DNA of 64,000 bases from Tsukamurella sp. 8F. Its GTDB lineage: Bacteria; Actinomycetota; Actinomycetes; Mycobacteriales; Mycobacteriaceae. The stretch spans positions 1 to 64,000 of the forward strand of contig NZ_JARFTP010000001.1 of the NCBI RefSeq assembly GCF_029167375.1, given 5' to 3'. A program made the position numbers and the translations under genes. The notes beneath the pieces are model-generated. The model saw only the letters and a list, made by a program, of their open reading frames with translations, was not told where the DNA came from and ran no database searches. Shown one piece after another: positions 34,984 through 43,502 of the stretch (the stretch's first letter is position 1; every line of letters begins with the position of its first letter).

Positions 34984-36225
34984 ATGGGTGCTGGTGCCGG
35001 GGCGAGCGTGATATGGGATCCGGCCGTCCTCGGATACAGGTTCTCCCCGTCGCATCCGATGGACCCGATCAGGCTCGAGCTCACCGTCGATCTAGCGCGC
35101 TCCCTCGGGGTGTTGGACGATGTCGAGGCGCTGCGGCCCGGGCCGTTCGACGACACCGAGCTGTTGCGGATCCACTCGGGGGACTACATCGACGCGGTCC
35201 GTGCGGCCGGACGGATCGGTGCGGACAGGCCTTCTGCCGCAAGGGTGCTCGCCGCCTACGGGCTCGGCAACGACGACAACCCGATCTTCGCCCAGGTGCA
35301 TGAGGCGGCGGCGAGCATCGTCGGGTCCACGCTGGCGGGCGCGCGCGAGATCGCGCAGGGTCGCGCCGTGCGGGCGGTCAGTATCGCCGGCGGCATGCAT
35401 CACGCCATGCGCACCCACGCATCCGGCTTCTGCGTCTACAACGATGTGGCCGTGGCCATCTCGTGGCTGCTCGACAACGGCTTCGACAGGATCGCGTACA
35501 TCGATGTGGACGCCCACCACGGCGACGGGGTTCAGGCCGCGTTCTGGGACGACCCGCGCGTGCTGACCGTGTCGCTGCACGAGGACCCCCGTCGGCTGTG
35601 GCCGGGCACCGGATACCCGTCGGAGCTCGGCGGGCCGCAGGCGCGCGGCGAGGCCGTCAACGTCCCGGTGCCGAGTGGATGTCCGGATCGCCTGTGGCTG
35701 CGTGCCTTCGACGCGGTGGTTCCCTCGGTGGTACGGGCGTACCGGCCGCAGATCATCGTCAGCCAGTGTGGCTGCGATTCCCACCGCACCGACCCGCTCA
35801 CCGATCTCGCGCTCACCGTCGACGGGCAGCGCGCGGCGGTCTACGCGATGCGCGACCTCGCCGACGAGCTATGCGACGGCCGGTGGCTCGCGGTAGGCGG
35901 CGGCGGGTATCAGGTGGTGAACGTGGTGCCGCGCATCTGGACGCACCTGCTGGCCGCGGGGCTGGGTCGGGACGTCGCGCCCGAGACCGTGATTCCGTCG
36001 GAGTGGGTCGGCACGGTCGCGTCGCACCTGCCCACTCGCCTCACGCGGTGCGACCCGCTGCCCACCACGATGGGTGACGGCGCCGACCTCGCGTTCACGC
36101 GCTGGGAGCCGGGCGGGGACCCGGCGGACACCTCGATCGATGCGGTGGCGGACCGGTTCGTCGGCCGGGCCCGCGCGGCCGTGTTCCCCCTGCACGACCT
36201 CGACCCGGAGGACCCCCGTGACTGA
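34984..36225 (+). CDS. acuC: AcuC-type protein deacetylase (class I/II HDAC family)
   Basis: 413 residues. Zinc-dependent arginase/deacetylase fold with the expected catalytic segments: GGMHHAMRTHASGF (proton-relay histidines), DVDAHHGDGVQ (zinc-binding Asp-x-His and charge relay), SQCGCDSHRTDPL (third zinc aspartate) and GGGGY. AcuC removes acetyl groups from acetyl-CoA synthetase in Bacillus subtilis. The ATG at 34984 is supported by TACTGT six bases upstream; the open frame back to 34669 is antisense to ideR. The stop overlaps the start of the GNAT/acyl-CoA-ligase-like gene by eight bases, linking a deacetylase with an acetyltransferase. Confidence 0.92.
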   Translation: MGAGAGASVIWDPAVLGYRFSPSHPMDPIRLELTVDLARSLGVLDDVEALRPGPFDDTELLRIHSGDYIDAVRAAGRIGADRPSAARVLAAYGLGNDDNPIFAQVHEAAASIVGSTLAGAREIAQGRAVRAVSIAGGMHHAMRTHASGFCVYNDVAVAISWLLDNGFDRIAYIDVDAHHGDGVQAAFWDDPRVLTVSLHEDPRRLWPGTGYPSELGGPQARGEAVNVPVPSGCPDRLWLRAFDAVVPSVVRAYRPQIIVSQCGCDSHRTDPLTDLALTVDGQRAAVYAMRDLADELCDGRWLAVGGGGYQVVNVVPRIWTHLLAAGLGRDVAPETVIPSEWVGTVASHLPTRLTRCDPLPTTMGDGADLAFTRWEPGGDPADTSIDAVADRFVGRARAAVFPLHDLDPEDPRD

Positions 36226-38902
36226 TTCCATGGATCCCGAGTCCGATCGACCCCGGCGCGGTCCGGCCAGCGGCCCCTACGACTACCCCGCACACTGGGT
36301 GGCCGACGTCCTCGCATCGGACGGCGGCGTCGTGCACATCCGGCCCGTGGTGCCCGACGATGCCGACCGCGTCGTCGCCTTCCACTCCTCGCTGTCCGAA
36401 CGCACCCGTTACCTGCGCTACTTCGGCCCGTATCCGACGATGCCGCCGCGCGACGGCGCGCGGACCACGACGGTCGACCACTTCCAGCGCGTGTGTCTAC
36501 TCGCGATGCTGGGGGACAAGATCATCGCCGTCGGCCTGTACGAGGGCCTCGCGGACGCGGGTAAACCCACGTCGGCGGAGGTGGCCTTCGTCGTCGCCGA
36601 CGAGCACCAGGGGCGCGGGCTCGGGCCGATACTGCTCGAGCACCTCGCCGGGGCCGCCGCCGAGTGCGGCTTCCACAGGTTCGAGGCGGAGGTCCTCGCC
36701 GAGAACCGGTACATGGTCTCGGTGTTCAAGGCCGCGGGCTATGAGCTGCGGCGCAGCTTCGACGGCAGCGTCGTGCACGTGGAGTTCGGTATCGACCCGA
36801 CGGAGGCCCTCGTCTCGGTGCGCCACGCGCGCGAGCGGGCGTCGGAGGCGCGCAGCGTCCGCAACATCCTGCAGCCCACGTCGGTAGCGGTTATCGGAGC
36901 GTCGGCGACGCCGGCCAAGGTCGGCCACGCGGTGATGCGCAACCTCGTGGCGGGTGACTTCGCCGGGCCCGTGTATCCCGTGCACCCCGAGCGCCGGTCT
37001 GTGGGTGGGATCCGCGCGTACGAGACGGTTCGAGCGATCCCGGATCCCGTGGATCTCGCCGTGGTCGCGGTCCCGGCCGACAATATGGACGCGGTCCTCG
37101 ACGACTGCCTGGCCAAGGGTGTGCGGACCCTGCTCGTCGTGTCGTCCGGCTTCTCGGAGGTGGGCGTCGAGGGGGCCGAATCAGAGCATCGGCTGCTTGC
37201 CGCGGTGCGCTCTCACGGCATGCGGCTGGTGGGGCCGAATGCGTTGGGCGTCATCAACACCGACGACGAGGTGCGGCTCAACGCGACCCTCGCCCCGGTC
37301 GTCCCGCGGCGCGGCAACGTCGGGTTCTTCTGCCAGTCGGGTGCCCTGGGCATCGCGATCCTCGACACCGCGCGCAGCCGCGGCGTGGGGCTCTCGACGT
37401 TCGTGTCGGCGGGCAACCGTGCCGACGTGTCCGGCAACGACGTGCTGCAGTACTGGGATACGGATCCGGCGACCGAGGTGGTGCTGCTGTACCTCGAGAG
37501 CTTCGGCAACCCGCGTAAGTTCGCGCGTATCGCGGGCCGGCTGGCCCGAGACAAGCCGGTCGTCGCGGTGCACCGTGGCGGCGTGGATGCACGCGAGCAG
37601 GCCCGGTCGGCTGAGGCTCTCTTCGAGAGTTCCGGTGTGGTGCAAGTGGATTCGATCCCGCAGCTGTTCGACTGTGCCACGTTCTTCAGCTATCAGTCGT
37701 TGCCGGCGGGCCCACGAGTCGCCGTGATCGGTAACTCGACGGCGCTCGGTATCCTCGCCACGCACACGGGGCTCCGTGAGGGGCTGGCGTGCAGCGACCC
37801 CGTCGATCTGGGGGCGTCGGCGACCCCGGAGGAGTTCGGGGCCGCCCTGGATGCGGCTCTCGCCGATGACGAGGTCGACGCCGTGATCGCGGTGTTCGTC
37901 CCCCCGGTGGAGGCGCCGCCCGAAGCGCACGCCGCGGTCCTGCTCGAGGCTTCGCGCAAGCAGATCAAGCCGATCGTCTCCACCTTCCTCGCGTTCGAGG
38001 GTGTGTCCGAGTTGCTCGCCGTGTCCGACGAGTTCGGGCGCCGCGTGCGTGGATCGGTCCCGTCGTACCCCGAGCCCGAGCGTGCGGCTCGCGTCCTCGC
38101 GCAGGCGTGGCGATACGCGCAGTGGCGTGCGCGTCCGGCGTCGCCCGTCGCACGTCCGGGGGACGTCGATTCCCAGGCCGCGCGGACGATGGTGCGCGAG
38201 TTCCTCGCCGACGGGGCCGGGGCGCGTGAGCTGAGCTTCACGCAGAGTGCGGAGCTGGCGGCGCACTACGGGATCGAGATCGCGGCCTTCGAGGTCACGT
38301 CGAGCGCTGAGGAGGCGGTCGCGGCGGCGGCGCGCCTGGGCTATCCCGTGGCACTCAAGGCGATGGGGCGACGGTGGCGCCTGCGGGCCGACCTGGCGGC
38401 GGTGCGCCTGGATCTGACCACACCCGAGGGCGTCGCCGAGGCGTTCCGCGACCTCGCCGGCGCGACCGGGGAGGCGACGCTGCACGTGCAGCGCATGGCG
38501 GTGAAGGGCATCGGCTGTGCGATCGGATACGCCAGCGATCCGCGGTACGGCCCACTGCTGTCCTTCGGGCTCAGCGGCGCGGTGCCGGCTCTGCTCGACG
38601 ACCGCGTGCACCGGCTGCTACCGCTCACCGACGCGGCCGCGGCCGAACTGCTGTCGGCCGTTCGGACCGCGCCGCTCCTGGACGGATTCGCAGGTGAGGC
38701 CGGGGTCGATCGCCGGGCCCTCGAGGACGTGATCAAACGAGTCGCGGCGCTCGCCTACGAGGTACCCGAGATCCGCAGCATCGACTGCCAACCGGTGCTG
38801 GCGTCCACCGATGGTCTCGGCGTGCTGAGCATCCGCATCGGGATCGGGCCGGCGGGGGCCGGTGACGCGCTCAGTCAGCAGGCGCAACCGCGGCGGCTCT
38901 GA
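36218..38902 (+). CDS. GNAT acetyltransferase fused to acetyl-CoA-ligase-like (ADP-forming) domains, PatZ/Pat-type
   Basis: 894 residues. N-terminal GNAT domain (about 30-205, acetyl-CoA loop HQGRGLGPILLEHL near 128-140). Then a CoA-binding Rossmann domain (about 225-350, SVAVIGASATPAKVGHAVM), ligase-CoA domains (to about 660) and an ATP-grasp-like domain (about 680-880). Streptomyces Pat proteins with N-terminal GNAT acetylate acetyl-CoA synthetase. In active ADP-forming ligases a SHTG loop carries the phosphorylated histidine. Here the equivalent stretch (near residue 450, HRGGVDAREQARSAEALFES) is about 13 residues shorter and lacks it, so the ligase part is probably a sensor, not an enzyme. 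GTG 36218 has GGAGG upstream. Confidence 0.9.
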   Translation: MTDSMDPESDRPRRGPASGPYDYPAHWVADVLASDGGVVHIRPVVPDDADRVVAFHSSLSERTRYLRYFGPYPTMPPRDGARTTTVDHFQRVCLLAMLGDKIIAVGLYEGLADAGKPTSAEVAFVVADEHQGRGLGPILLEHLAGAAAECGFHRFEAEVLAENRYMVSVFKAAGYELRRSFDGSVVHVEFGIDPTEALVSVRHARERASEARSVRNILQPTSVAVIGASATPAKVGHAVMRNLVAGDFAGPVYPVHPERRSVGGIRAYETVRAIPDPVDLAVVAVPADNMDAVLDDCLAKGVRTLLVVSSGFSEVGVEGAESEHRLLAAVRSHGMRLVGPNALGVINTDDEVRLNATLAPVVPRRGNVGFFCQSGALGIAILDTARSRGVGLSTFVSAGNRADVSGNDVLQYWDTDPATEVVLLYLESFGNPRKFARIAGRLARDKPVVAVHRGGVDAREQARSAEALFESSGVVQVDSIPQLFDCATFFSYQSLPAGPRVAVIGNSTALGILATHTGLREGLACSDPVDLGASATPEEFGAALDAALADDEVDAVIAVFVPPVEAPPEAHAAVLLEASRKQIKPIVSTFLAFEGVSELLAVSDEFGRRVRGSVPSYPEPERAARVLAQAWRYAQWRARPASPVARPGDVDSQAARTMVREFLADGAGARELSFTQSAELAAHYGIEIAAFEVTSSAEEAVAAAARLGYPVALKAMGRRWRLRADLAAVRLDLTTPEGVAEAFRDLAGATGEATLHVQRMAVKGIGCAIGYASDPRYGPLLSFGLSGAVPALLDDRVHRLLPLTDAAAAELLSAVRTAPLLDGFAGEAGVDRRALEDVIKRVAALAYEVPEIRSIDCQPVLASTDGLGVLSIRIGIGPAGAGDALSQQAQPRRL

Positions 38903-39046
38903 GGCGGTCCGCCCGCCCGAGACGTACAGTCCGCCCGCCGACTCCAGACGTATGGCAGCCCCGCCGCCGGAGGGGACAGGCGACGGGGCCACCGGGGCAC
39001 CGGACGCTCCCGGAAGGGGGAGGGGCGGGAACGCCCGGAAGTGTCT

Positions 39047-40015
39047 CTAGCTGGCGTACGAGCGCAGGCGATCGGCCCGCTCGCCGTTGCGCAGCTTGGC
39101 CATGACCTCACGCTCGATCTGACGAACGCGCTCACGCGAGAGGCCGAACATCTTGCCGATCTGGTCGAGGGTGCGCGGCTGACCGTCGTCCAGGCCGTAC
39201 CGCAGCCGGATGACCTGCTGTTCCCGCTCGTCGAGCGTGGCCAGCACGGCCCGGACGTCGCTGTGCATCAGACCTGTGATGACCGCGGATTCCGCAGACG
39301 CCGCCTCGGCATCCTCGATGAAGTCGCCCAGCGGCGCCTCCTCGTCGGATCCGACCGGCATGTCCAGGCTCACGGGATCACGCGAATGATCCATCAGGTC
39401 GGCTATCTTCTCCTCCGGGATGCCGGACTCGCGTGCGAGCTCGGCATCGGTGGCCTCGCGACCGAGCTGCTGATGCAGCTCGCGACGGATCCTCGCGAGC
39501 TTGTTGACCTGCTCGACCAGGTGGACAGGCAGTCGAATGGTGCGCGATTGGTCCGCCATGCCGCGCGTGATCGCCTGCCGGATCCACCAGGTGGCGTACG
39601 TCGAGAACTTGTACCCCTTGGCGTAGTCGAACTTCTCCATGGCGCGGATCAGCCCGAGGTTGCCCTCCTGGATGAGATCGAGCAGCGGCATGCCCCGGCC
39701 GGTGTAGCGCTTGGCGAGTGATACGACGAGGCGGAGGTTGGCCTCCAGTAGGTGGGCGCGTGCCGCCTGGCCATCGCGGACGATGAAAGCCAGGTCACGC
39801 TTGCGTGACGCGGCCATGCGCTTACGGGTTTCGAGCAGGTGCTGGGCATAGAGCCCGGCCTCGATGCGCTTCGCCAATTCGACCTCGTCCGCCGCGGTGA
39901 GCAGTGCGGTACGCCCGATTCCGTTGAGGTACACACGGACCAGATCCGCGGCGGGGCTCTGGGCGTCGAGATCCGCCTCGGTGAGCTGTGGCCGGGTGGT
40001 GGCGGGGCTTGTCAT
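39047..40015 (-). CDS. sigB: Primary-like sigma factor SigB
   Basis: 322-residue group 2 sigma-70 factor. Region 1.2 ([20 protein letters not shown]), region 2 ([36 protein letters not shown]), region 3 and region 4 ([19 protein letters not shown] then SRERVRQIE) are all intact; the long region 1.1 of SigA is absent. SigB is the stationary-phase/general-stress sigma factor of mycobacteria. The ATG at 40015 has AGGAGG upstream. A GGGAAC-N17-CGTTGA promoter at 40050-40078 implies control by an ECF factor of the SigE/SigH type. Located near ideR, as in M. tuberculosis. Confidence 0.95.
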   Translation of the reverse strand: MTSPATTRPQLTEADLDAQSPAADLVRVYLNGIGRTALLTAADEVELAKRIEAGLYAQHLLETRKRMAASRKRDLAFIVRDGQAARAHLLEANLRLVVSLAKRYTGRGMPLLDLIQEGNLGLIRAMEKFDYAKGYKFSTYATWWIRQAITRGMADQSRTIRLPVHLVEQVNKLARIRRELHQQLGREATDAELARESGIPEEKIADLMDHSRDPVSLDMPVGSDEEAPLGDFIEDAEAASAESAVITGLMHSDVRAVLATLDEREQQVIRLRYGLDDGQPRTLDQIGKMFGLSRERVRQIEREVMAKLRNGERADRLRSYAS

Positions 40016-40049
40016 GAACGACCTCCTGTGCACGTTCGGTACATACGGT

Positions 40050-40078
40050 TCAACGACCGGATGGCGACATGAGTTCCC
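40050..40078 (-). promoter_or_regulatory. Candidate SigE/SigH-type promoter of sigB
   Basis: Minus strand: GGGAAC (40073-40078), 17 bases, CGTTGA (40050-40055). This fits the mycobacterial GGRAC/T and SGTTG consensus with correct spacing. The predicted transcription start lies near 40042, before the AGGAGG ribosome site. Confidence 0.75.
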
Positions 40079-40152
40079 GAGCCTCGGTGGGCTGACCTGG
40101 GTAAATACATCGGTGTTCTGAGAAGTTGATAAGAGTAGGCCGACTTCGGATC

Positions 40153-41640
40153 TCAGACGACCTCCAGGAACCCGTGCCGGTAGAGATCGGTCGCGAGCGC
40201 CAGTGCGGAGTGCGCGAGGCCGGGTTCGTCGGTCACGGCCTCCAGTAGCGCGACGAGCTCGTCGAGCGACAGCAGGCCGGAGCAGCCGGCCAGCAGCCGT
40301 GCGCCCAGGTCGTCGATGTCATGGGTCCATCGCGGCCCCGACATGCGGCTGACCCGGACCACGGTCTCGGCCCAGCCACCGTCGGGAGCGGGGGTGGAGA
40401 CGCGCTCGAGCGCGACGTCGGGCGTGAGCCGCAGCCGCGCGGAGCCGAGGTCCCTTCCCTCCGCCTCGAGCCGGCGCAGGTGCGCCATGCGGGCGAAGTG
40501 CGCAGTGGCCTCGTCACCGAGCGGATCCTCGTACGGCTGGAACAGGTCCTCGCACACCACACTCGACGGCCCGTCGACCGCGCGCAGGTACACGAAGCCG
40601 AAGCCGATCCCGGTCACGCCCGCCTCTGTGAAGCGCCGGAGCCACCGATCGGACTTCGCACGCCCGCGACCGGTGCGGGAATCGAGGCCCTCGTCCTGCA
40701 GCCACGTCCCCACATAGAGAGCCGGATCGGCGATGTCGCGCTGCAAGACCCAGGCCTCGACACCGTCGGCGGGAATCCAGGAACCCACCCGAGAGGCCCA
40801 GGTCTCGCCCTCTCGATGCACCCACGACGCAAGCAGTACGGCCGTCCCGCCGGGTGTGAGGTGATCGGGGGCCTCGCGTACGACCAGCTCGGATGCCCCG
40901 TCGAGGTCGAGCCCCGAGTCGCGGTAGGTGTGGTCGACCGAGCCCTCACCGACGACGAACGGCGGGTTGGCGACGAGCAGGTCGAAGCGTTCGCCGCGTA
41001 CCGGCAGGAACCACCTGCCGGTACGCACGTCCAGGTCGACGCCGGACAGAGCGGCGGAAGCCGATGCGTATGCCGCCGCGCGCTCGGACAGATCGGTCGC
41101 AACGACCGATCGCGCGATCCCGGCCGCGTGCACCGCCTGCACGCCGCACCCCGTGCCAAGGTCGAGAGCGCGCTCGACGGGACTCGTCGGGGTCGCCCGC
41201 AGCAGCGACAGCGACGCGTGACCGACGCCCATGATCTGCTCGGGATCGTCGGCCGTCGCCCGCATGCGGCCGTCGAGGTCGGAAAGGAGGTGGAGGGTTC
41301 GAGACCGGAAGTCCAGGGCCCGGATGCCCAGGGCGGCGCGCACGCCCGCGGGACCGACCGGCTCCAACAGCCCGACCGCGACCAACTCGTCCACCCCGGC
41401 GGGCGCGACGGTGGCGGCGGCGTCCTCCGATGTCACCACCGAACCCGCGACGAACAACCGCGTGAGTACCGCCAGGGGCGCCGGACCCTGTGCGGCGGCC
41501 TCGACTGGGCCGGGTTCGCCGCGGGAGACCGCTCCGAAGGCGGCAGGGCCGAGCAGTTCCGCGACGGCGGCCTCGGTGAATCCGAAGAGCGCAGGCCGGA
41601 GCCGCTGGCACGCATGTGTCAGCGGTGCGGAGTCGGTCAC
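40153..41640 (-). CDS. Class I SAM-dependent methyltransferase, N5-glutamine/modification-methylase type
   Basis: 495 residues. An N-terminal alanine-rich winged-helix-like part (about 1-120) precedes the Rossmann methyltransferase core: SAM loop [15 protein letters not shown] and catalytic NPPF ([11 protein letters not shown]). A long C-terminal extension (about 330-495) follows. NPPF/Y enzymes methylate amide or amino nitrogen in proteins, rRNA or DNA; the target is unknown. The GTG at 41640 overlaps by one base the stop of the DUF3099 gene on the same strand, so they are coupled. Upstream of sigB on the same strand, but sigB has its own promoter in the 137-bp gap. Confidence 0.85.
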   Translation of the reverse strand: MTDSAPLTHACQRLRPALFGFTEAAVAELLGPAAFGAVSRGEPGPVEAAAQGPAPLAVLTRLFVAGSVVTSEDAAATVAPAGVDELVAVGLLEPVGPAGVRAALGIRALDFRSRTLHLLSDLDGRMRATADDPEQIMGVGHASLSLLRATPTSPVERALDLGTGCGVQAVHAAGIARSVVATDLSERAAAYASASAALSGVDLDVRTGRWFLPVRGERFDLLVANPPFVVGEGSVDHTYRDSGLDLDGASELVVREAPDHLTPGGTAVLLASWVHREGETWASRVGSWIPADGVEAWVLQRDIADPALYVGTWLQDEGLDSRTGRGRAKSDRWLRRFTEAGVTGIGFGFVYLRAVDGPSSVVCEDLFQPYEDPLGDEATAHFARMAHLRRLEAEGRDLGSARLRLTPDVALERVSTPAPDGGWAETVVRVSRMSGPRWTHDIDDLGARLLAGCSGLLSLDELVALLEAVTDEPGLAHSALALATDLYRHGFLEVV

Positions 41641-41966
41641 TAGCTGTCGATGGTGTGGATCGGGTGGCCGTGCAGAGCGAGCTGGTCCGCCTTGGGCGCG
41701 TCGAATCGGCTCGGCTCACCGCGGCGGCGGCGCGGCCGGTCGTTCGCGCGGATCACCGCGATCCACGGTATCGGGATCGAGACCGCCAGGACGGCGAGAG
41801 CGATGAGTCCGTTGTGTGTCCAGGTGTAGACCAGCGCGGAGGCCACCAGCATCGGGATCCGGAACGCCATGATGAGCAGATAGCGGCGGACGCGGGCCCG
41901 GTACTGGTCCTCGTACGACGGCTGCGCTTCGGTGATCAGGTATGCACCGTGGTTGGTTTCTCCCAC
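41640..41966 (-). CDS. DUF3099 membrane protein (Rv2709-like)
   Basis: 108 residues with two hydrophobic helices (about 29-50 and 52-72) and a basic loop NDRPRRRRGEP on the cytosolic side. GTG start at 41966. Positional match to Rv2709 next to sigB and Rv2708c. Function unknown. The stop overlaps the methyltransferase start. Confidence 0.8.
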   Translation of the reverse strand: MGETNHGAYLITEAQPSYEDQYRARVRRYLLIMAFRIPMLVASALVYTWTHNGLIALAVLAVSIPIPWIAVIRANDRPRRRRGEPSRFDAPKADQLALHGHPIHTIDS

Positions 41967-42004
41967 ACCTCTACTGTCCCACTTCCGTCGGGCAGAATGA
42001 AGTC

Positions 42005-42235
42005 ATGAGCACGAAGACTCTGGAACGGCCCGATGTCACCGAAGACGACACCACCGACGACGACGCCCCCAAGTTCTTCCACTACGTGCGCAAGGAGAAG
42101 ATCACCGAGTCCGCGGTGACGGGCACGTTCGTGGTCGCACTGTGCGGCGAGACGTTCCCGGTCACCAAGTCTGCTAAGCCCGGCTCCCCGGTGTGCCCCG
42201 AGTGCAAGAAGATCTACAACCGCATGAAGAAGTAG
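42005..42235 (+). CDS. DUF3039 zinc-ribbon-like protein (Rv2708c-like)
   Basis: 76 residues. An acidic N-terminus (DVTEDDTTDDDAP) is followed by a small basic domain with three cysteines (ALCGE ... PVCPECKK), suggesting a metal-binding knuckle. The ATG at 42005 gives MSTKTLERPD; the frame upstream to 41942 is antisense to the DUF3099 gene. Conserved in actinobacteria between DUF3099 and YihY genes. No function known. Confidence 0.85.
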   Translation: MSTKTLERPDVTEDDTTDDDAPKFFHYVRKEKITESAVTGTFVVALCGETFPVTKSAKPGSPVCPECKKIYNRMKK

Positions 42236-43387
42236 TCAGCCGGGCCCACGGTGTCGCGGTGGGGCGCCGTGCCGCGCGCGCACCGACTCGTCGACGTCCC
42301 CCGTGCGGGCGGGACCCACATCGCCGGTGCGGGCGATGGGCTTCGGCGGAGGGGCGGCAGTCTCGTCCTCCTCGTCTGGCCGGGGTCTCCGGGTGGGGCG
42401 AGAGATCGGCCCCGTCGCTATGCGCTTGAGCTGCTCGGCGGCTTTGCCCGGGGTATCTATCCCCGCTGCGGAGAACTGGTCGGTTATCCATCCCCGCCAC
42501 TGCTCGACGTGCGTCTCTTTGGCAGGCCATTGCTTCTGGACGGCGGCGTTGAACTCTGCCCCCGCCATGACCGCGAACCCCAGGAAGTACGTGAACAGCA
42601 GGAATGCGATCGGGGTGGCGAGGGCGCCGTAGGAGTAACCGCGCGTTGTCACCCAGCCCAGGTACACACGCAACACCCCGGATGCGACTATGAAGATCAA
42701 ACCCGCGAGAGCCGCGCCGACCAGCAGCCGGTGCCAGGGCAGCGGCTTGGGCAACGCCACGCGGTACAGCGTCGCGAGCCCACCCACCAGCAACAGGATC
42801 ACGGCGGGGAAGTAGGCGATGTCGAAGATGTGCGTGCTGGCGGGGTGCCACGACGCCGGAATGTGCCGGGCGATGATCGACGGCCCCAGCGCGACCAGTG
42901 GCAGCGTCAGGACCGCCAGCGCCAGGAACTCCACATAGAGGCCGAGTGCGAAGAACCGCTGACGCACACCACTGCGCAGCGAGTGCTGGTCGTGGGCCTT
43001 GACGATCGAGTCGACGAACGACGACATCGCCGACGAGCCGGCCCACAGCGATATGACGAAGCCGACCGACACCAGGTCGCCCCGACCACGGCGGAGCACA
43101 TCGTCCACCGTCGGCGCGAGGATCTCGTCCACCACGGACTGGCTGAAGACGGTGTGCCCGAATGCCAGGATCTTCTCGTGCACTATGTCGAGGGTGTCGG
43201 GGCCGAAGATCGCGCCGACGTAACCGGTGAGGCCGAGCAGACCCAGTAGCAGCGGCGGCAGTGACAAGGTCTGCCAGAACGCGGCCTGTGCGCTCTGGCC
43301 GATGATCGAATCGTGGTACGCCTTCAGCACGGTGCGCCAGATCACCCGTGGGATGAGGCGCAGCGTAGCGAGCGGTTTATCGATCAT
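42236..43387 (-). CDS. YihY/BrkB-family inner-membrane protein (Rv2707-like)
   Basis: 383 residues with about six membrane helices within residues 40-290 and the family motifs WQTLSLPPLLLGLLGLTG, LWAGSSAMSSFVDSI and YGALATPIAFLLFTYFLGF. The C-terminal 90 residues are soluble and proline/arginine-rich. Once called ribonuclease BN or BrkB-like, the family is now regarded as membrane proteins of unclear function. ATG at 43387. Its stop lies one base past the DUF3039 stop, so the two genes converge without a gap. Confidence 0.88.
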   Translation of the reverse strand: MIDKPLATLRLIPRVIWRTVLKAYHDSIIGQSAQAAFWQTLSLPPLLLGLLGLTGYVGAIFGPDTLDIVHEKILAFGHTVFSQSVVDEILAPTVDDVLRRGRGDLVSVGFVISLWAGSSAMSSFVDSIVKAHDQHSLRSGVRQRFFALGLYVEFLALAVLTLPLVALGPSIIARHIPASWHPASTHIFDIAYFPAVILLLVGGLATLYRVALPKPLPWHRLLVGAALAGLIFIVASGVLRVYLGWVTTRGYSYGALATPIAFLLFTYFLGFAVMAGAEFNAAVQKQWPAKETHVEQWRGWITDQFSAAGIDTPGKAAEQLKRIATGPISRPTRRPRPDEEDETAAPPPKPIARTGDVGPARTGDVDESVRARHGAPPRHRGPG

Positions 43388-43502
43388 CAGGTACCAGTCT
43401 TCCCCAGACGGCGCGGTTCGCGGTGCGCCGGGGCCGTGTGTTGCCGGTAAACTCGCCGCGTTCGCCCCGATGTCCCCGGCCTAAGAGGAGTTCGCGCACC
43501 AC

